From NCBI GenBank assembly GCA_023420415.1, contig JAEZWF010000014.1, positions 1 through 64,000 of the forward strand: 64,000 nt of DNA, written 5' to 3'. Both the position numbers and the translations under genes were made by a program. Below are positions 26,148-37,472 of the stretch, in pieces. The notes under the pieces were generated by a model that was given only the letters and a program-made list of their open reading frames with translations, ran no database searches and had not been told where the DNA came from. Each line of letters starts with the position of its first letter. The first letter of the stretch is position 1. The DNA comes from Actinomycetes bacterium. Its GTDB lineage: Bacteria; Actinomycetota; Actinomycetes; Actinomycetales; Dermatophilaceae.

Positions 26148-26957
26148 TCACAGGCCTCGCCGGAGGCGGCCGGCATACCGCGCCTCGAGCGCGTTGTTGT
26201 GGGCGTCGCCCTCGGGGATGTTCGCCGACAGGTAGACCGGCGGCCGCTGCCCCGCCGCGAGCAGCCGCACGAGCGTCTCGGCGACCATCATCTGCGCCAG
26301 CAGTGCGGCCGTGATCGACGACAGACCGCAAGCCGCTCCGCCACCGGGCAACGGCAGCACCGCATCCCCATAGGGGGCACCGTTGTCGAGCACGATGTCG
26401 GCCACCTCGAAGAGCCGCAGCCCGCTCGGGTGCCGCGACGTCACCTTCGTCGTGTGCGCGAGGGACGTGACCGCGACCAACGGGTGCCCCTTCTCCTTCA
26501 CCAGCCGGGCGAACTCGACGATGCTGCCGTTGCCGCCCGAGTTCGACGCGATGAGGAAGACGTCCTGCGGCTGTGGGTCCGGCACGAGCCCGTAGATGAA
26601 CTCGGCGAACGCGGGGTCACGCTCCAGCTCGGCGAACTGGTCGGGGTCGGTGTCCGCCCGCGCCGCCTCGGCCGCCGCCACCGCGTCGCGCAGCGCGAGC
26701 CGGTTGGTGGGGATGAACCCACCCGCGCGCCCCGCGATCTCCATCGCGAACGCCTCCGAGTGCCCGGTGCCGAACGCCTGGAGCACTCCCCCGTCACCAA
26801 TGCATTTCGCCATGAGATCGGCGGCTGCCGCGACCGCCTCGGCCTGGGACGTCGCGACCGCGCCGATCGCCTCGCGGGCGACGTCGGCGTATGCCGCGGC
26901 GCTCAGCTCGGTGGCGGCCGGCACCTTCGCGGGGACGGGCGTTGGGGTTGGAGCCAC
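26148..26957 (-). CDS. SIS-domain sugar isomerase/phosphosugar-binding protein
   Basis: 269 aa. The SIS fold is shown by GGVLQAFGTGHSEAFAMEIAG (about 60-80), the phosphosugar-binding IASNSGGNGSIVEFARLVKE and LVAVTSLAHTTKVTSRHPSG. The C-terminal NIPEGDAHNNALEARYAGRL resembles uncharacterised sugar-isomerase-domain proteins of about 250 residues. The GTG start at 26957 follows GAGAGGA; a longer frame running into the GNAT gene was rejected. With a BadF-type kinase immediately downstream, a role in amino-sugar phosphate metabolism is likely, but substrate and reaction cannot be read from sequence. Confidence 0.8.
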   Translation of the reverse strand: MAPTPTPVPAKVPAATELSAAAYADVAREAIGAVATSQAEAVAAAADLMAKCIGDGGVLQAFGTGHSEAFAMEIAGRAGGFIPTNRLALRDAVAAAEAARADTDPDQFAELERDPAFAEFIYGLVPDPQPQDVFLIASNSGGNGSIVEFARLVKEKGHPLVAVTSLAHTTKVTSRHPSGLRLFEVADIVLDNGAPYGDAVLPLPGGGAACGLSSITAALLAQMMVAETLVRLLAAGQRPPVYLSANIPEGDAHNNALEARYAGRLRRGL

Positions 26958-26971
26958 AGGCGTTCCTCTCG

Positions 26972-27559
26972 TCAGGCTGGTGATGGCCCAGTGGGTGAGC
27001 CGTTCGCGCACCACTGGTCGGCGCGGATCGCGTAGATGGCCAGGTCGGTCCACTCGTCCTTGAACCACGAGCCCTGGACGAACAGCGCCTCGCGCGCCAT
27101 GCCGATCCGTTCACAGAGCCGGGCCGAGGCGTCGTTGCGGGCGTCCAGCTGCGCCCAGACGCGGTGCAGCCCCAGGTCCCCGAACGCCACCCGCACCAAG
27201 GCCGCCGCGGCCTCGGTGGCGTAGCCCTGCCCCGCGGCCTCCGGTGAGAACACCCAGCCGATCTCGGCCTGCTTGTCATCCGGTCCATCGGGCCCGGCGA
27301 GGTTGAGCAGCACGTCGCCGACGACGCGCCCGTCGAGCTCGACCGCCAACGTCATGACCGACTTCCTCAGGTCGAGCAACCCCGCCGTCCCGCTGTGCGC
27401 CACCATGTCGCCGACCTGCTCCAGGGTCTTCGGCTCGCCCGGGATGTACCGCACGACCTCGGGGACCGACCGGTAGGCGAGCACATCCTGCTCGTCCCCC
27501 GGCCGAAGGCTGCGCAGCACGAGACGCTCGGTCGCGATCGGGAGCCGCACCCGCGGCAT
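26972..27559 (-). CDS. RimJ/RimL-type GNAT acetyltransferase
   Basis: 195 aa GNAT of the ribosomal-protein/aminoglycoside N-acetyltransferase-like (RimJ/RimL) branch. Pattern: IATERLVLRSLRPGDEQDVL at the start, EIGWVFSPEAAGQGYATEAAAALV with the acetyl-CoA loop, then LHRVWAQLDARNDASARLCERIGM, the classic beta6-helix segment. The substrate is unknown. It is first in a probable three-gene transcript with the SIS and BadF genes (gaps of 14 and 10 bases). Confidence 0.85.
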   Translation of the reverse strand: MPRVRLPIATERLVLRSLRPGDEQDVLAYRSVPEVVRYIPGEPKTLEQVGDMVAHSGTAGLLDLRKSVMTLAVELDGRVVGDVLLNLAGPDGPDDKQAEIGWVFSPEAAGQGYATEAAAALVRVAFGDLGLHRVWAQLDARNDASARLCERIGMAREALFVQGSWFKDEWTDLAIYAIRADQWCANGSPTGPSPA

Positions 27560-27596
27560 ACTCCGCTCTCCTCGCTCGCCCGGGACGGAAGCGAAC

Positions 27597-28994
<1,398 letters not shown>

Positions 28995-29084
28995 GTGGGC
29001 AGCCTAACGACTCAGGTATGCCGCGTGGTCACCGAGGCGTGCGCCCTCGGCGAACGCTCGTGACGGCGCGCGGCGACCCAAGGC

Positions 29085-31181
29085 TCAGGGCAGGGTGCGC
29101 AGCACGTCGTGGATGGCTCGCGCCGCCGGGGCCGCCGTCGACCCACCGAGCCCGCCGTGCGCGACGACGACCGCCACGGCATACCGCGGGGCGTTGGCGG
29201 GGGCGTAGGAGAGGAACCACGCCGTGTCGCCCGCGCCGAACGACTCAGCCGTCCCCGTCTTGCCGGCAATCGGCCACTGCTGCAACGGAAAGCCGCGGAA
29301 CGCGCCCTCAGCGGAACCGTCCGTCACGACCCCCTGGAGCGCCGAACGCAGGTAGGCGAGCGTCTTCGGCGGGATCGTCACCGTTCCTGCAGCCTGGGGT
29401 GCGACCGTCGTGACCGAGCCGTCCACGGACCGGATCTCGCGCACCACCTGCGGCGTCCACACGGTCCCGCCGTTGGCGATCGCGGCATACGCCCGCGCCA
29501 TCTGCAGCGGTGTCGTGGCGACGTCGCCCTGGCCGATCGCGAGGTTGGCGGCATCACCGCCGCGGAACTGGAAGCCGGTGCGGCAGTTCTCGACGGCGAG
29601 CGCCTTGAGGTATGCCGCGCGGCTGGGGTCGGTGCGCGCGACCTCCGGGTAGCCCGTGCGGGCGCGGGTGCAGGTGTCGGCCCGCGTGTCCTTCCAAGCC
29701 TGCAGCTTCTGGTCTCGGCTCGGGACCCGGCCGGCGACCTCGCCCGGCAGGTCGATGCCGGTGCGGGTGCCGAGCCCGAACTCGTTGGCCATGGCGACGA
29801 AGGGGTCCTTGGCGTCGGTGGCGGCCTCGAGACCGCCCTGCGCGAGCCACGAGCGGTAGGCGAAGTCGTAGAAGATCGTGTCGCACGAGACCTCGATCGC
29901 CCGCTTGAGGGTGATGGGACCGTAGGCCCGCGACTCGAAGTTGGCGAACGAGCGGTCGCCGATGCGGTAGCTCGAGGTGCAGTCGTACTTCTTGTCGAGC
30001 GGGTTGCCCGCGCCGATCGCCGCGGGGAGGCTGATCGCCTTGAAGGTGGACGCCGGTGGGTAGGTCGCGCCCGTCACGCGGGACACCAGCGGGTTGCCGG
30101 AGTCCTTGCCGGTGAGCTGCTGCAGCTGCGCCGCGGTGACGCCGCCGGTCCAGATGCCGGGGTCGTAGGTGGGGTAGCTCGCGGCGGCGACCACCCCACC
30201 GGTGCGCACGTCGAGCACGACCGCAGCCCCACCGTCGGCCTGCTGCCCGCGCGCACGCGCGTCGCGCACGGCAGTGGCGAGTGCCTTCTCGGCCGCACCC
30301 TGCACGCGCGAGTCGATGGTCGTCACCAGATCGCTGCCGGGCACCGGGTCACGCCGGTCCACCTCGCCCGTCACGGCGCCACGCGGGTCGACGGTGACCG
30401 TGGTCTCGCCGGGTCGGCCACGTAGCTGCGCGTCGTACTGCTGCTCCAGGCCCCCGCGCCCAACGAGGTCGAGGTCGCCGATCTGGCCCTTGGACTTCGT
30501 GACCTCGTCGGCGGTGGGTCGCCCGAGATAGCCGAGCAGCTGGGCCGCGTTGACCGTCGCATCCTGCGGGAAGTCGCGGACCGGCTCGGCGACGACGTCC
30601 ACGCCCGGGTAGAGGTCTGGTCGCTCGAGCAGCCCCAGAGCCTTCGCCGGGTCGACGCCGATCGCGAGCGGCACTGGCACGTAAGGCGATCCACCCCAAC
30701 AGGTCGGCGCCGGTGGCGCACCCTGCGTGCCGCACAGGAAGGTGCGGCCCCACAGCTGGTCGGCCTTCAGCCCGAGCGCGCTCGCGACGCGGCCGACGAT
30801 GGTGCGGCCGCCGTCGGGCGCGTCGAGCAGCTGGGTGCGCGAAATCGTGACCGTGGTGCGAGTCGTGTTGTCCACCAACGGTTCTCCGGCACTGTCGAGG
30901 ATCCGGCCGCGCACCGCCGGTTGGGCCACCGTGCGTGTGTCCGCCTCCTGCGCCAGCTGCTGGTATGCCGCGTGGTCGAGCACCTGCACCTGCCCCAGCC
31001 GCGTGACGAGGACACCGACGAGCGTGAGCGCCATCAGCCCGAAGGCCCACACTCCCGTGGAGTGGTCGCGGGGCCGCCGGTCGCGGGTGGCGGCTCCACG
31101 CGGACGCGTCGGGCGCAGTCGCAGCACCGGTCGGCGGCGCAGCGGCCGACGGCGCAGCGGCCGGCGGCGCAGCGACCTCAT
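29085..31181 (-). CDS. mrdA: Penicillin-binding protein 2 (elongasome transpeptidase)
   Basis: Class B PBP cross-linking peptidoglycan during elongation, 698 aa. The first 38 residues are extremely Arg-rich with a tandem RRRPL motif, then one membrane anchor (about 43-60). A PBP dimer domain follows, then the transpeptidase: catalytic Ser378 in PPASTFK, S432-C-D in the SxN position, and K641-T-G in AGKTGTAES. The ATG at 31181 overlaps the mreD stop as ATGA. Together with mreBCD it forms the rod-elongation operon; the usual next gene, rodA, is absent, the operon ending about 90 bases before lpdA. The stretch with CTQGAPPAPTCWGG may hold a disulfide in the periplasm-equivalent space. Confidence 0.93.
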   Translation of the reverse strand: MRSLRRRPLRRRPLRRRPVLRLRPTRPRGAATRDRRPRDHSTGVWAFGLMALTLVGVLVTRLGQVQVLDHAAYQQLAQEADTRTVAQPAVRGRILDSAGEPLVDNTTRTTVTISRTQLLDAPDGGRTIVGRVASALGLKADQLWGRTFLCGTQGAPPAPTCWGGSPYVPVPLAIGVDPAKALGLLERPDLYPGVDVVAEPVRDFPQDATVNAAQLLGYLGRPTADEVTKSKGQIGDLDLVGRGGLEQQYDAQLRGRPGETTVTVDPRGAVTGEVDRRDPVPGSDLVTTIDSRVQGAAEKALATAVRDARARGQQADGGAAVVLDVRTGGVVAAASYPTYDPGIWTGGVTAAQLQQLTGKDSGNPLVSRVTGATYPPASTFKAISLPAAIGAGNPLDKKYDCTSSYRIGDRSFANFESRAYGPITLKRAIEVSCDTIFYDFAYRSWLAQGGLEAATDAKDPFVAMANEFGLGTRTGIDLPGEVAGRVPSRDQKLQAWKDTRADTCTRARTGYPEVARTDPSRAAYLKALAVENCRTGFQFRGGDAANLAIGQGDVATTPLQMARAYAAIANGGTVWTPQVVREIRSVDGSVTTVAPQAAGTVTIPPKTLAYLRSALQGVVTDGSAEGAFRGFPLQQWPIAGKTGTAESFGAGDTAWFLSYAPANAPRYAVAVVVAHGGLGGSTAAPAARAIHDVLRTLP

Positions 31182-31669
31182 GCGGTCCTCCGGCGCCACC
31201 ACTGCTCCCCTGCCACCAGCAGTGGCACGGTGAGCGCGCACCACAGGGCCGAGAGGGCAAGGTCCTGGGCTCGCGCGAGCGGGTCGAACGGTTCACCGCC
31301 CAGGACTCCCAGCGCGAGTCGGCCCACCCCCGTCGTGACGGCCACACCGACGCCGACGACCGCCACCCAGCCCCACGGGGTCGCGCCCTCGCGACGCCCG
31401 GCCCCGGCGAGGAGGCCGCACGCGGCATACAGGAGGGCGCTGGTGCCGAGCACCGGCGACCCGGGCGGCACGACGTCGACCACCCACCCGGCTGCCAGTC
31501 CCCAGAGCGCGCCGCGCACCGGGCCTCCCAGCAGCGCCGCGGCGGCCACGAGCGGCAGCACGAGGTCGGGCAGCGGGAGCGTCGTGCGGTGGCCGAGCAG
31601 GACGGCCACCACAGCCGCGACGACGACCAGGGCCGACCGTGCCAGCCCGGTGAGGGGGGCCGCGGTCAT
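31178..31669 (-). CDS. mreD: Rod shape-determining membrane protein MreD
   Basis: Integral membrane component of the elongasome, 163 aa with about five hydrophobic segments and a short basic C-terminus (EQWWRRRTA). Sequence conservation in MreD is low; the call rests on size, topology and position between mreC and mrdA, with four-base ATGA overlaps on both sides. It is thought to link MreC and PBP2 to MreB at the membrane. Confidence 0.88.
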   Translation of the reverse strand: MTAAPLTGLARSALVVVAAVVAVLLGHRTTLPLPDLVLPLVAAAALLGGPVRGALWGLAAGWVVDVVPPGSPVLGTSALLYAACGLLAGAGRREGATPWGWVAVVGVGVAVTTGVGRLALGVLGGEPFDPLARAQDLALSALWCALTVPLLVAGEQWWRRRTA

Positions 31670-32499
31670 CCGGCGCCGCCGGTGACGGCAGGTCGCGGCG
31701 TCGTGCGACGCACGGGCAGCAGGACACCGACGACGTCGAGTGTCGACCGGTCCACGCTCGGCCTGACCGTGCCCCGCGCGGTGAGTGAGCCCGCCGGTGT
31801 GGCAAGGGCGCTCACCGTGCCCACCCGCAGCCCGGCCGGCAGCGCCCCGGCAGCCGTGCCACCCAGTGTCGTCACGAGGTCCCCCGTGCCGGCCCTGCCC
31901 CGCTCGACCAGCTCGAGCGACAGCGCAGCCCGGCCCGCGGGTGCGTCGGTGGAGGGTCCGACAGAGACCGACCCGAGCGTGCCGTCACGCCCCACCCGGA
32001 CAGCCGCCACGAGGTCGGGCGAGCCGACGAGCACCACGTCACTGGTCCACGGGGCCACGGCCGTGACCCGACCGACGAGCCCATCGGCGGCGACCACGGC
32101 CAGGCCCTCGGTCACGCCGTCGCGGGAGCCCACGTCGATCGTCACCCGGTCCGCCGCGGTGCCGGCTCGCGCTGCCACCACCCGCGCGGGCAGGAAGGCC
32201 CGGTCCCTGGTCTCGGGTGCCTCCAGCAGCTGGGCCACCTGCGCGGCGCGGGCCTCGGTGACGGCCTGCCGGTCGCGGTCGAGCGAGGCCTCGACCGTTC
32301 GGCTGCCCTCGGCCGCCGACGAGGCCGCCGCACCGCCTGCGACGCGCTCGAGCGGCCCGAAGACGCTCGCCCCGGCGGCCCGCAGGGTGCCCGGGCCGGG
32401 TCCGCCCGCGAGGTCGAGACCGGCCAGCGCGGCCGTCACCACCGCCGCGACCACGAGCACCTGACCTGGGCGGCGACCGGAGTCGCGTGCGGACGCCAT
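31666..32499 (-). CDS. mreC: Rod shape-determining protein MreC
   Basis: Bitopic elongasome scaffold, 277 aa: one N-terminal membrane segment (about 13-33), a coiled-coil-like stretch (about 65-95, RTVEASLDRDRQAVTEARAA) and the beta-rich domain outside the membrane (VTIDVGSRDGVTEGLAVVAA, DLVTTLGG, LPAGLRVGTVSAL). The ATG at 32499 lies 3 bases after the mreB stop. Its stop overlaps mreD. A frame extending far upstream inside mreB is an artefact. Established role: organises PBP2 and MreD around the cell. Confidence 0.92.
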   Translation of the reverse strand: MASARDSGRRPGQVLVVAAVVTAALAGLDLAGGPGPGTLRAAGASVFGPLERVAGGAAASSAAEGSRTVEASLDRDRQAVTEARAAQVAQLLEAPETRDRAFLPARVVAARAGTAADRVTIDVGSRDGVTEGLAVVAADGLVGRVTAVAPWTSDVVLVGSPDLVAAVRVGRDGTLGSVSVGPSTDAPAGRAALSLELVERGRAGTGDLVTTLGGTAAGALPAGLRVGTVSALATPAGSLTARGTVRPSVDRSTLDVVGVLLPVRRTTPRPAVTGGAG

Positions 32500-32501
32500 G
32501 G

Positions 32502-33536
<1,035 letters not shown>

Positions 33537-33712
33537 GCCGCGATGCTAGGTCGGCAGGCCTCTCAGGCCGTGGAGGCACACCCGCGTGCCGGTCGATCTG
33601 GGGCTGATGTGACTGGTGTGACTGTGACGGCGACTCCTCCCGGTCGAAACGGCGGGGAGGCCGGGGCAGTGACGCGCGCGGGTATGCCGCTGGGCCGGCT
33701 CAGGCGGCCGGC

Positions 33713-34981
33713 TCAGGCGGCCAGCGCAGCGTCCTCGCGGGTCGCCTCGGTGACCGGCATCGGGCGGCGTACGGCGGCACGCAGCCGCCACGCGGCATAC
33801 ACGGCAATGAGGCTGATGCCCACGTGGATGGCGATGAACGCATCACCCAGCCCGGCACCCAGGATGACCCCGGCCACGAGCGGTCCGACCGCCGAGAAGC
33901 CGGTCTGCAGCGCGGTGAACATGCCGAGCGTCGTGCCGACCAGCCCGCTCGGGGCGAGGCTTGCGGTGAGCGGGTTGAGGACGGGCGCGTACATCGTCTC
34001 GCCGACGGCGAACAGGCCGTAGGTGGTCACGAAGATGACGGCCGCGAGCTCGGGGGTGTGCGATGCGGTCGCGAGGACCAGCCAGGACAGGACCCAGATG
34101 CTCCCGACGACCATGAGCAGCGCGGGGCCGGAGGCGCCCTTGGTCACCCTGACGACCACCATCTGAAGGGCGATGATCACGACGCAGTTGACCGCTGCGG
34201 CCAGACCGATCGTGGTCTCCTCGACGTGGAGCATCGTGAGCGCATAGGCCGGCAGGCCCGACTCGAACTGGGCGTAGAACCCGAGCGCGAGGGTGACCGT
34301 GACGAGGGCGGTCCAGCGCAGGGCCGGGATCGCCCAGATGGCGCGGAAGGCTTCGCGGGGGCCGACCTTCGCGCCCGCCTGGTCGAGCACGGCGTCGTCG
34401 GCGCTGACGGCGAGGTCGGTCGCGGTGGCCCACCGCGGCATACCTGCGATGGCGATGAGCGCGGCCGAGACGACGAAGCCCGCGCCGGCGGTCGCGAATG
34501 CCGGCCACATGCCGGTCGTGACGTCGAGGTCGACCAGGTAACCGGCCACGAACGCCCCGACAGCCATGCCGAGGGCCTGACCGGTGAACTGCCATGCGAA
34601 GACCTTGCGGCGGTCGGTGCCCCCGACCCAACGCAGGACGAGGACGGCCTGGGCCGGGTTGGCGGCGGTGATGCCGACGCCGAAGACGAGCATGGCGGCG
34701 AGGAAGGTCGCCGGGGTGCCCGCCCAGATGAGGGCGAGGGCGGCGGCGGCGGCCACGAGCTTCGCGCCGACCGCCACGCGCACGGGATCGAGGCGGTCGG
34801 CGAGGCGCCCGCCGACCGGGGCCGCCAGGAGGGCGCCGACGGAGAAGAGGCTGGCGGCGCCGGCTGCGACGAGGGAGCCCCAGTCACGCGTGGTGGCGGC
34901 GTAGGCGTACTGGTAGGGCAGCACAGTGCCCCAGCCGAGCATGGCTACGGCCGAGGCGAGGATGAGGAGACGTGCGCGCAT
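33713..34981 (-). CDS. MFS transporter, probable drug/efflux pump
   Basis: 422 aa with about twelve membrane segments, opening MRARLLILASAVAMLGWGTVLPYQYAYA. The MFS signature A loop is visible as GGRLADRLDPVRVAVG between segments 2 and 3. The short C-terminus ends in a charged tail whose coding sequence contains a repeated CCGGCTCAGGCGG. It is divergent from a marR-family gene with a palindromic AT-rich operator between them, the standard layout of a MarR-controlled efflux pump. The substrate is unknown. The ATG at 34981 was chosen; upstream extension crosses the operator. Confidence 0.87.
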   Translation of the reverse strand: MRARLLILASAVAMLGWGTVLPYQYAYAATTRDWGSLVAAGAASLFSVGALLAAPVGGRLADRLDPVRVAVGAKLVAAAAALALIWAGTPATFLAAMLVFGVGITAANPAQAVLVLRWVGGTDRRKVFAWQFTGQALGMAVGAFVAGYLVDLDVTTGMWPAFATAGAGFVVSAALIAIAGMPRWATATDLAVSADDAVLDQAGAKVGPREAFRAIWAIPALRWTALVTVTLALGFYAQFESGLPAYALTMLHVEETTIGLAAAVNCVVIIALQMVVVRVTKGASGPALLMVVGSIWVLSWLVLATASHTPELAAVIFVTTYGLFAVGETMYAPVLNPLTASLAPSGLVGTTLGMFTALQTGFSAVGPLVAGVILGAGLGDAFIAIHVGISLIAVYAAWRLRAAVRRPMPVTEATREDAALAA

Positions 34982-35008
34982 GACGGGATCAACCCTCCTT
35001 CGATAGTG

Positions 35009-35042
35009 AATATTTCGAATACGCAGATTTCGATATCGAAAT
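35009..35042. promoter_or_regulatory. Palindromic MarR-type operator between MFS and marR
   Basis: A perfect 16-bp palindrome, ATTTCGATATCGAAAT (35027-35042), plus a second related half-site pair, ATATTTCGAAT (35010-35020), lie in the 75-base gap between the divergent genes. The segment is AT-rich, unlike its surroundings, and must also contain both promoters. MarR proteins bind such 16-20 bp palindromes; binding by this MarR is inference. Confidence 0.75.
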
Positions 35043-35056
35043 ATTAGCATGCGAAG

Positions 35057-35584
35057 ATGCGCGGTATGCCGACGAGTCGCCGACGCCCACGCAGCGCCCA
35101 GCAGCGCTACCAGGAAGCCGTCGCGACCTACGTCGCCGCAGGGGGCGACGAGTCGGTGCAGCGCGTCATCACCGCCGTGAACTCGTTGGCCCGCAAGCTC
35201 GACCAGTGGTACGCGCGACAGCTGGTCGACCTCGACCTCTCCCAGGGTGAGTGGGCCGTCATCGCCGAGCTCGCCACCGCCGACGGCGCACCAGTGACGC
35301 CGAGCCGCCTGGCCGACGCGACCAACGTCGCCGCGTCGTCGATGACGCACCGGCTCGACAAGATGAGCGAACGCGGCCTCCTGCGCCGCTCCCCCGACCC
35401 CGACAACCGCACGCGGGTGCTGGTGGAGCTGACCGACCAGGGGTGGGGCGTCTTCGAGTCGGCCGTGCGCGAGGCCAACGTGGTCGAGTCGGACGTGCTG
35501 GCCGGGCTGGGCAGGCGTCAGCGCGCCGAGCTGGCCGACCTGCTCGAGGTCGTCATCGCCGACCTCGACGCCCTGGAGACCTGA
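35057..35584 (+). CDS. MarR-family transcriptional regulator
   Basis: 175 aa winged-helix regulator. The DNA-binding part is VTPSRLADATNVAASSMTHRLDKMSERGLL followed by the wing RSPDPDNRTRVLVELTDQG, the MarR signature. N- and C-terminal helices form the dimer interface. It begins MRGMPTSRRRPRS, so the start may be the second Met at 35066. It is divergent from the MFS gene; the palindrome between suggests it represses both and is relieved by a ligand exported by the pump. Confidence 0.9.
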   Translation: MRGMPTSRRRPRSAQQRYQEAVATYVAAGGDESVQRVITAVNSLARKLDQWYARQLVDLDLSQGEWAVIAELATADGAPVTPSRLADATNVAASSMTHRLDKMSERGLLRRSPDPDNRTRVLVELTDQGWGVFESAVREANVVESDVLAGLGRRQRAELADLLEVVIADLDALET

Positions 35585-35672
35585 GGTCGGTCAGCGCGCT
35601 CGACGCGGTGTCATTCGTGCGTCGAGAGAGTGGGCAGCAAGCACTGTCAGTGGTCGATGGTTGAGTTCTTTC

Positions 35673-37280
35673 ATGAGCAGCGTTGCCGCGATGACACCCT
35701 CCCCCGTGGAGGTGGTTCGCGGTGCGCTGGCTCGGATGGACGCGGCCGTCGACGACGCACTGGCGGGGTTGTCGGCGATGGCTGCGTCCAGGTCCGGGGT
35801 GTCGGAGCGCGAGTGGCGCGAGACGCTGGGGGCTGTCGAGCGGCTCGGCCGGCGCGTGGACGCCGCGCGGTTGCGGACGATCGCTGGTGCCGAGGGGGCG
35901 GGGGCGCCCGGACAGATGGGGTTTGTCGATACCGGTTCCTGGGTGTCGAGGCACACACGGGCCAACCGGCCAGTGGCGGCGAGCGACGCCCTGGTTGCTG
36001 GTGCGCTCGGGGATGGCGACCCGGCTCGGGTGCTCGTTGGCACCGACGGTCAGACTCCTGAACCGGGTCGAGGCGGCTCGGACGCAGGGATGGGGGCCCG
36101 AGACGAGAGGGTTGCCGAGGGGACCGCCCGCATGGCCGGCCGCACCGCGACCGGAATGGCGCTCGACGCCGGAGACATCTCGGCCGACCATGCGCGAGTC
36201 ATCGTGCACGCCCTGGCCGGCCTGCCGGCCGCGGTCAAGGAGGACGAGCGCGCGAAGTGTGAACGGGAGCTGCTGCGGCTCGCGGCGAATCGCACCCCGG
36301 CACAGCTGCGCAAGGCCGCCCGGCGGGTGCTCGAGGTCGTCGAGGCGGACGCCGCGGCCGTCGCTGCCCACGAGGAGCAGATCGTCGCCGAGGCCGAGAC
36401 CCGGGCGCGGGAACGCTCGGCATTCTGGATCAAGGACAACCACGACGGCACGATGACCGGCCAGTTCACCGTGCCCTGGTACTCCGGCGCCGCCCTCAAG
36501 AAGATCATCGACGCCATGACGGCGCCCCGACGCTCGAGCCGGCTGGCAACAGTCACAGGGTCCGGCAGCGCAGCAGGCCCGGCCGCAGGCGGGGCAGCAA
36601 GCACGCAGGGGGCCGGCAGCCCAGCCGACCCGGTCGCAGACGGGGCATCAGGCACTACGGGGGCATCAGGCACTACGGGGGCAGGCGGCGGCGAGCTCGG
36701 CGATCGGCTCGTAGGCGCCGGGGACGACAACGCCACCTGGCGGGCCGAGGAGCTCAGCTGGCAACAGCGGCGCGGGCTGGCCTTCGCAGACCTGCTCCAG
36801 CGGGTGCCGACGGACCATCTGCACCCGAAGACGGCAGCCACGGTGCTCGTGACGGTGGGTCTGGAGACGCTCACCGGTGCGGCGGCGCGGGTGGCGGGCA
36901 CCGACGTCGGCGACGACATCTCGGCCGGGCACGCGCGGCGGCTCGCCTGCGAGGCGGGCATCATCCCGGCGGTGCTGGGTGGAGCGTCTGTACCGCTCGA
37001 CCTCGGCCGCCAGCGACGGCTTCACTCCGAGGCCCAACGGGTCGCCCTGGCGCTGCTGTACGACGAGTGCGCGGCCGACGGTTGCCACCGCCCACTCGCC
37101 TGGACCGAGACCCACCACCTCATCGCCTGGCGTGACGGTGGCAACACCCGGGTCGACGAGGCGATACCTCTGTGCGGATCACACCACCACTTGATCGACC
37201 GGACCGACACCGGACACACCGTCGAACGACATGCCGACGGTCGGGTCACCATCCGCTTCCGGCGACGAGCCGAGGGCTGA
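35673..37280 (+). CDS. DUF222/HNH endonuclease-domain protein
   Basis: 535 aa from ATG 35673. The N-terminal two thirds is the helical DUF222 region; the C-terminus has the HNH nuclease core (CHRPLAWTETHHLIAWRDGG, then LCGSHHHLID) with the two His pairs and the Cys residues for zinc. A low-complexity Gly/Ala/Ser/Thr linker at about 295-350 contains an exact 18-bp tandem repeat. Proteins of this type occur in many copies per genome in actinobacteria and have been linked to mobile or repeat-associated genes; their DNA target is not established. Its position between marR and ndk breaks an otherwise conserved gene order. Confidence 0.87.
   Translation: MSSVAAMTPSPVEVVRGALARMDAAVDDALAGLSAMAASRSGVSEREWRETLGAVERLGRRVDAARLRTIAGAEGAGAPGQMGFVDTGSWVSRHTRANRPVAASDALVAGALGDGDPARVLVGTDGQTPEPGRGGSDAGMGARDERVAEGTARMAGRTATGMALDAGDISADHARVIVHALAGLPAAVKEDERAKCERELLRLAANRTPAQLRKAARRVLEVVEADAAAVAAHEEQIVAEAETRARERSAFWIKDNHDGTMTGQFTVPWYSGAALKKIIDAMTAPRRSSRLATVTGSGSAAGPAAGGAASTQGAGSPADPVADGASGTTGASGTTGAGGGELGDRLVGAGDDNATWRAEELSWQQRRGLAFADLLQRVPTDHLHPKTAATVLVTVGLETLTGAAARVAGTDVGDDISAGHARRLACEAGIIPAVLGGASVPLDLGRQRRLHSEAQRVALALLYDECAADGCHRPLAWTETHHLIAWRDGGNTRVDEAIPLCGSHHHLIDRTDTGHTVERHADGRVTIRFRRRAEG
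36642..36683 (+). repeat. 18-bp exact tandem repeat inside HNH gene
   Basis: GGGGCATCAGGCACTACG occurs twice in direct succession (36642-36659, 36660-36677) and starts a third time (36678-36683). It encodes repeated GASGTT units in the linker and keeps the frame. A looser family of similar Gly/Ala repeats precedes it from 36560. Probably a slippage-prone linker. Confidence 0.85.
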
Positions 37281-37472
37281 CACGCCCCGCCCTGCACGTC
37301 CTCCCCCACTGTCCCACCGGTCCGCATGTCGCCGCGACGGCATACAGCGCGCCGACCGCAACTGGTCCGGCGCAGGACGCGGCAGCGACCCGTCGGTGAG
37401 GTGCGGTGATGACTCACGTGCGCAGGCGGCATACCTCGCGGTTGGGGTTCGCGCCCAGCGCGATGGCGCGGC

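Noticed and set aside
31120..31181. Tandem repeats as a possible CRISPR or mobile-element end
   Set aside because: The repeat unit is 15 bp without spacers and encodes the Arg-rich N-terminus of MrdA in frame.
37281..37472. A possible small gene in the gap between the HNH gene and ndk
   Set aside because: No frame has a convincing start, ribosome site or composition. Only two copies of the dispersed octamer are present.
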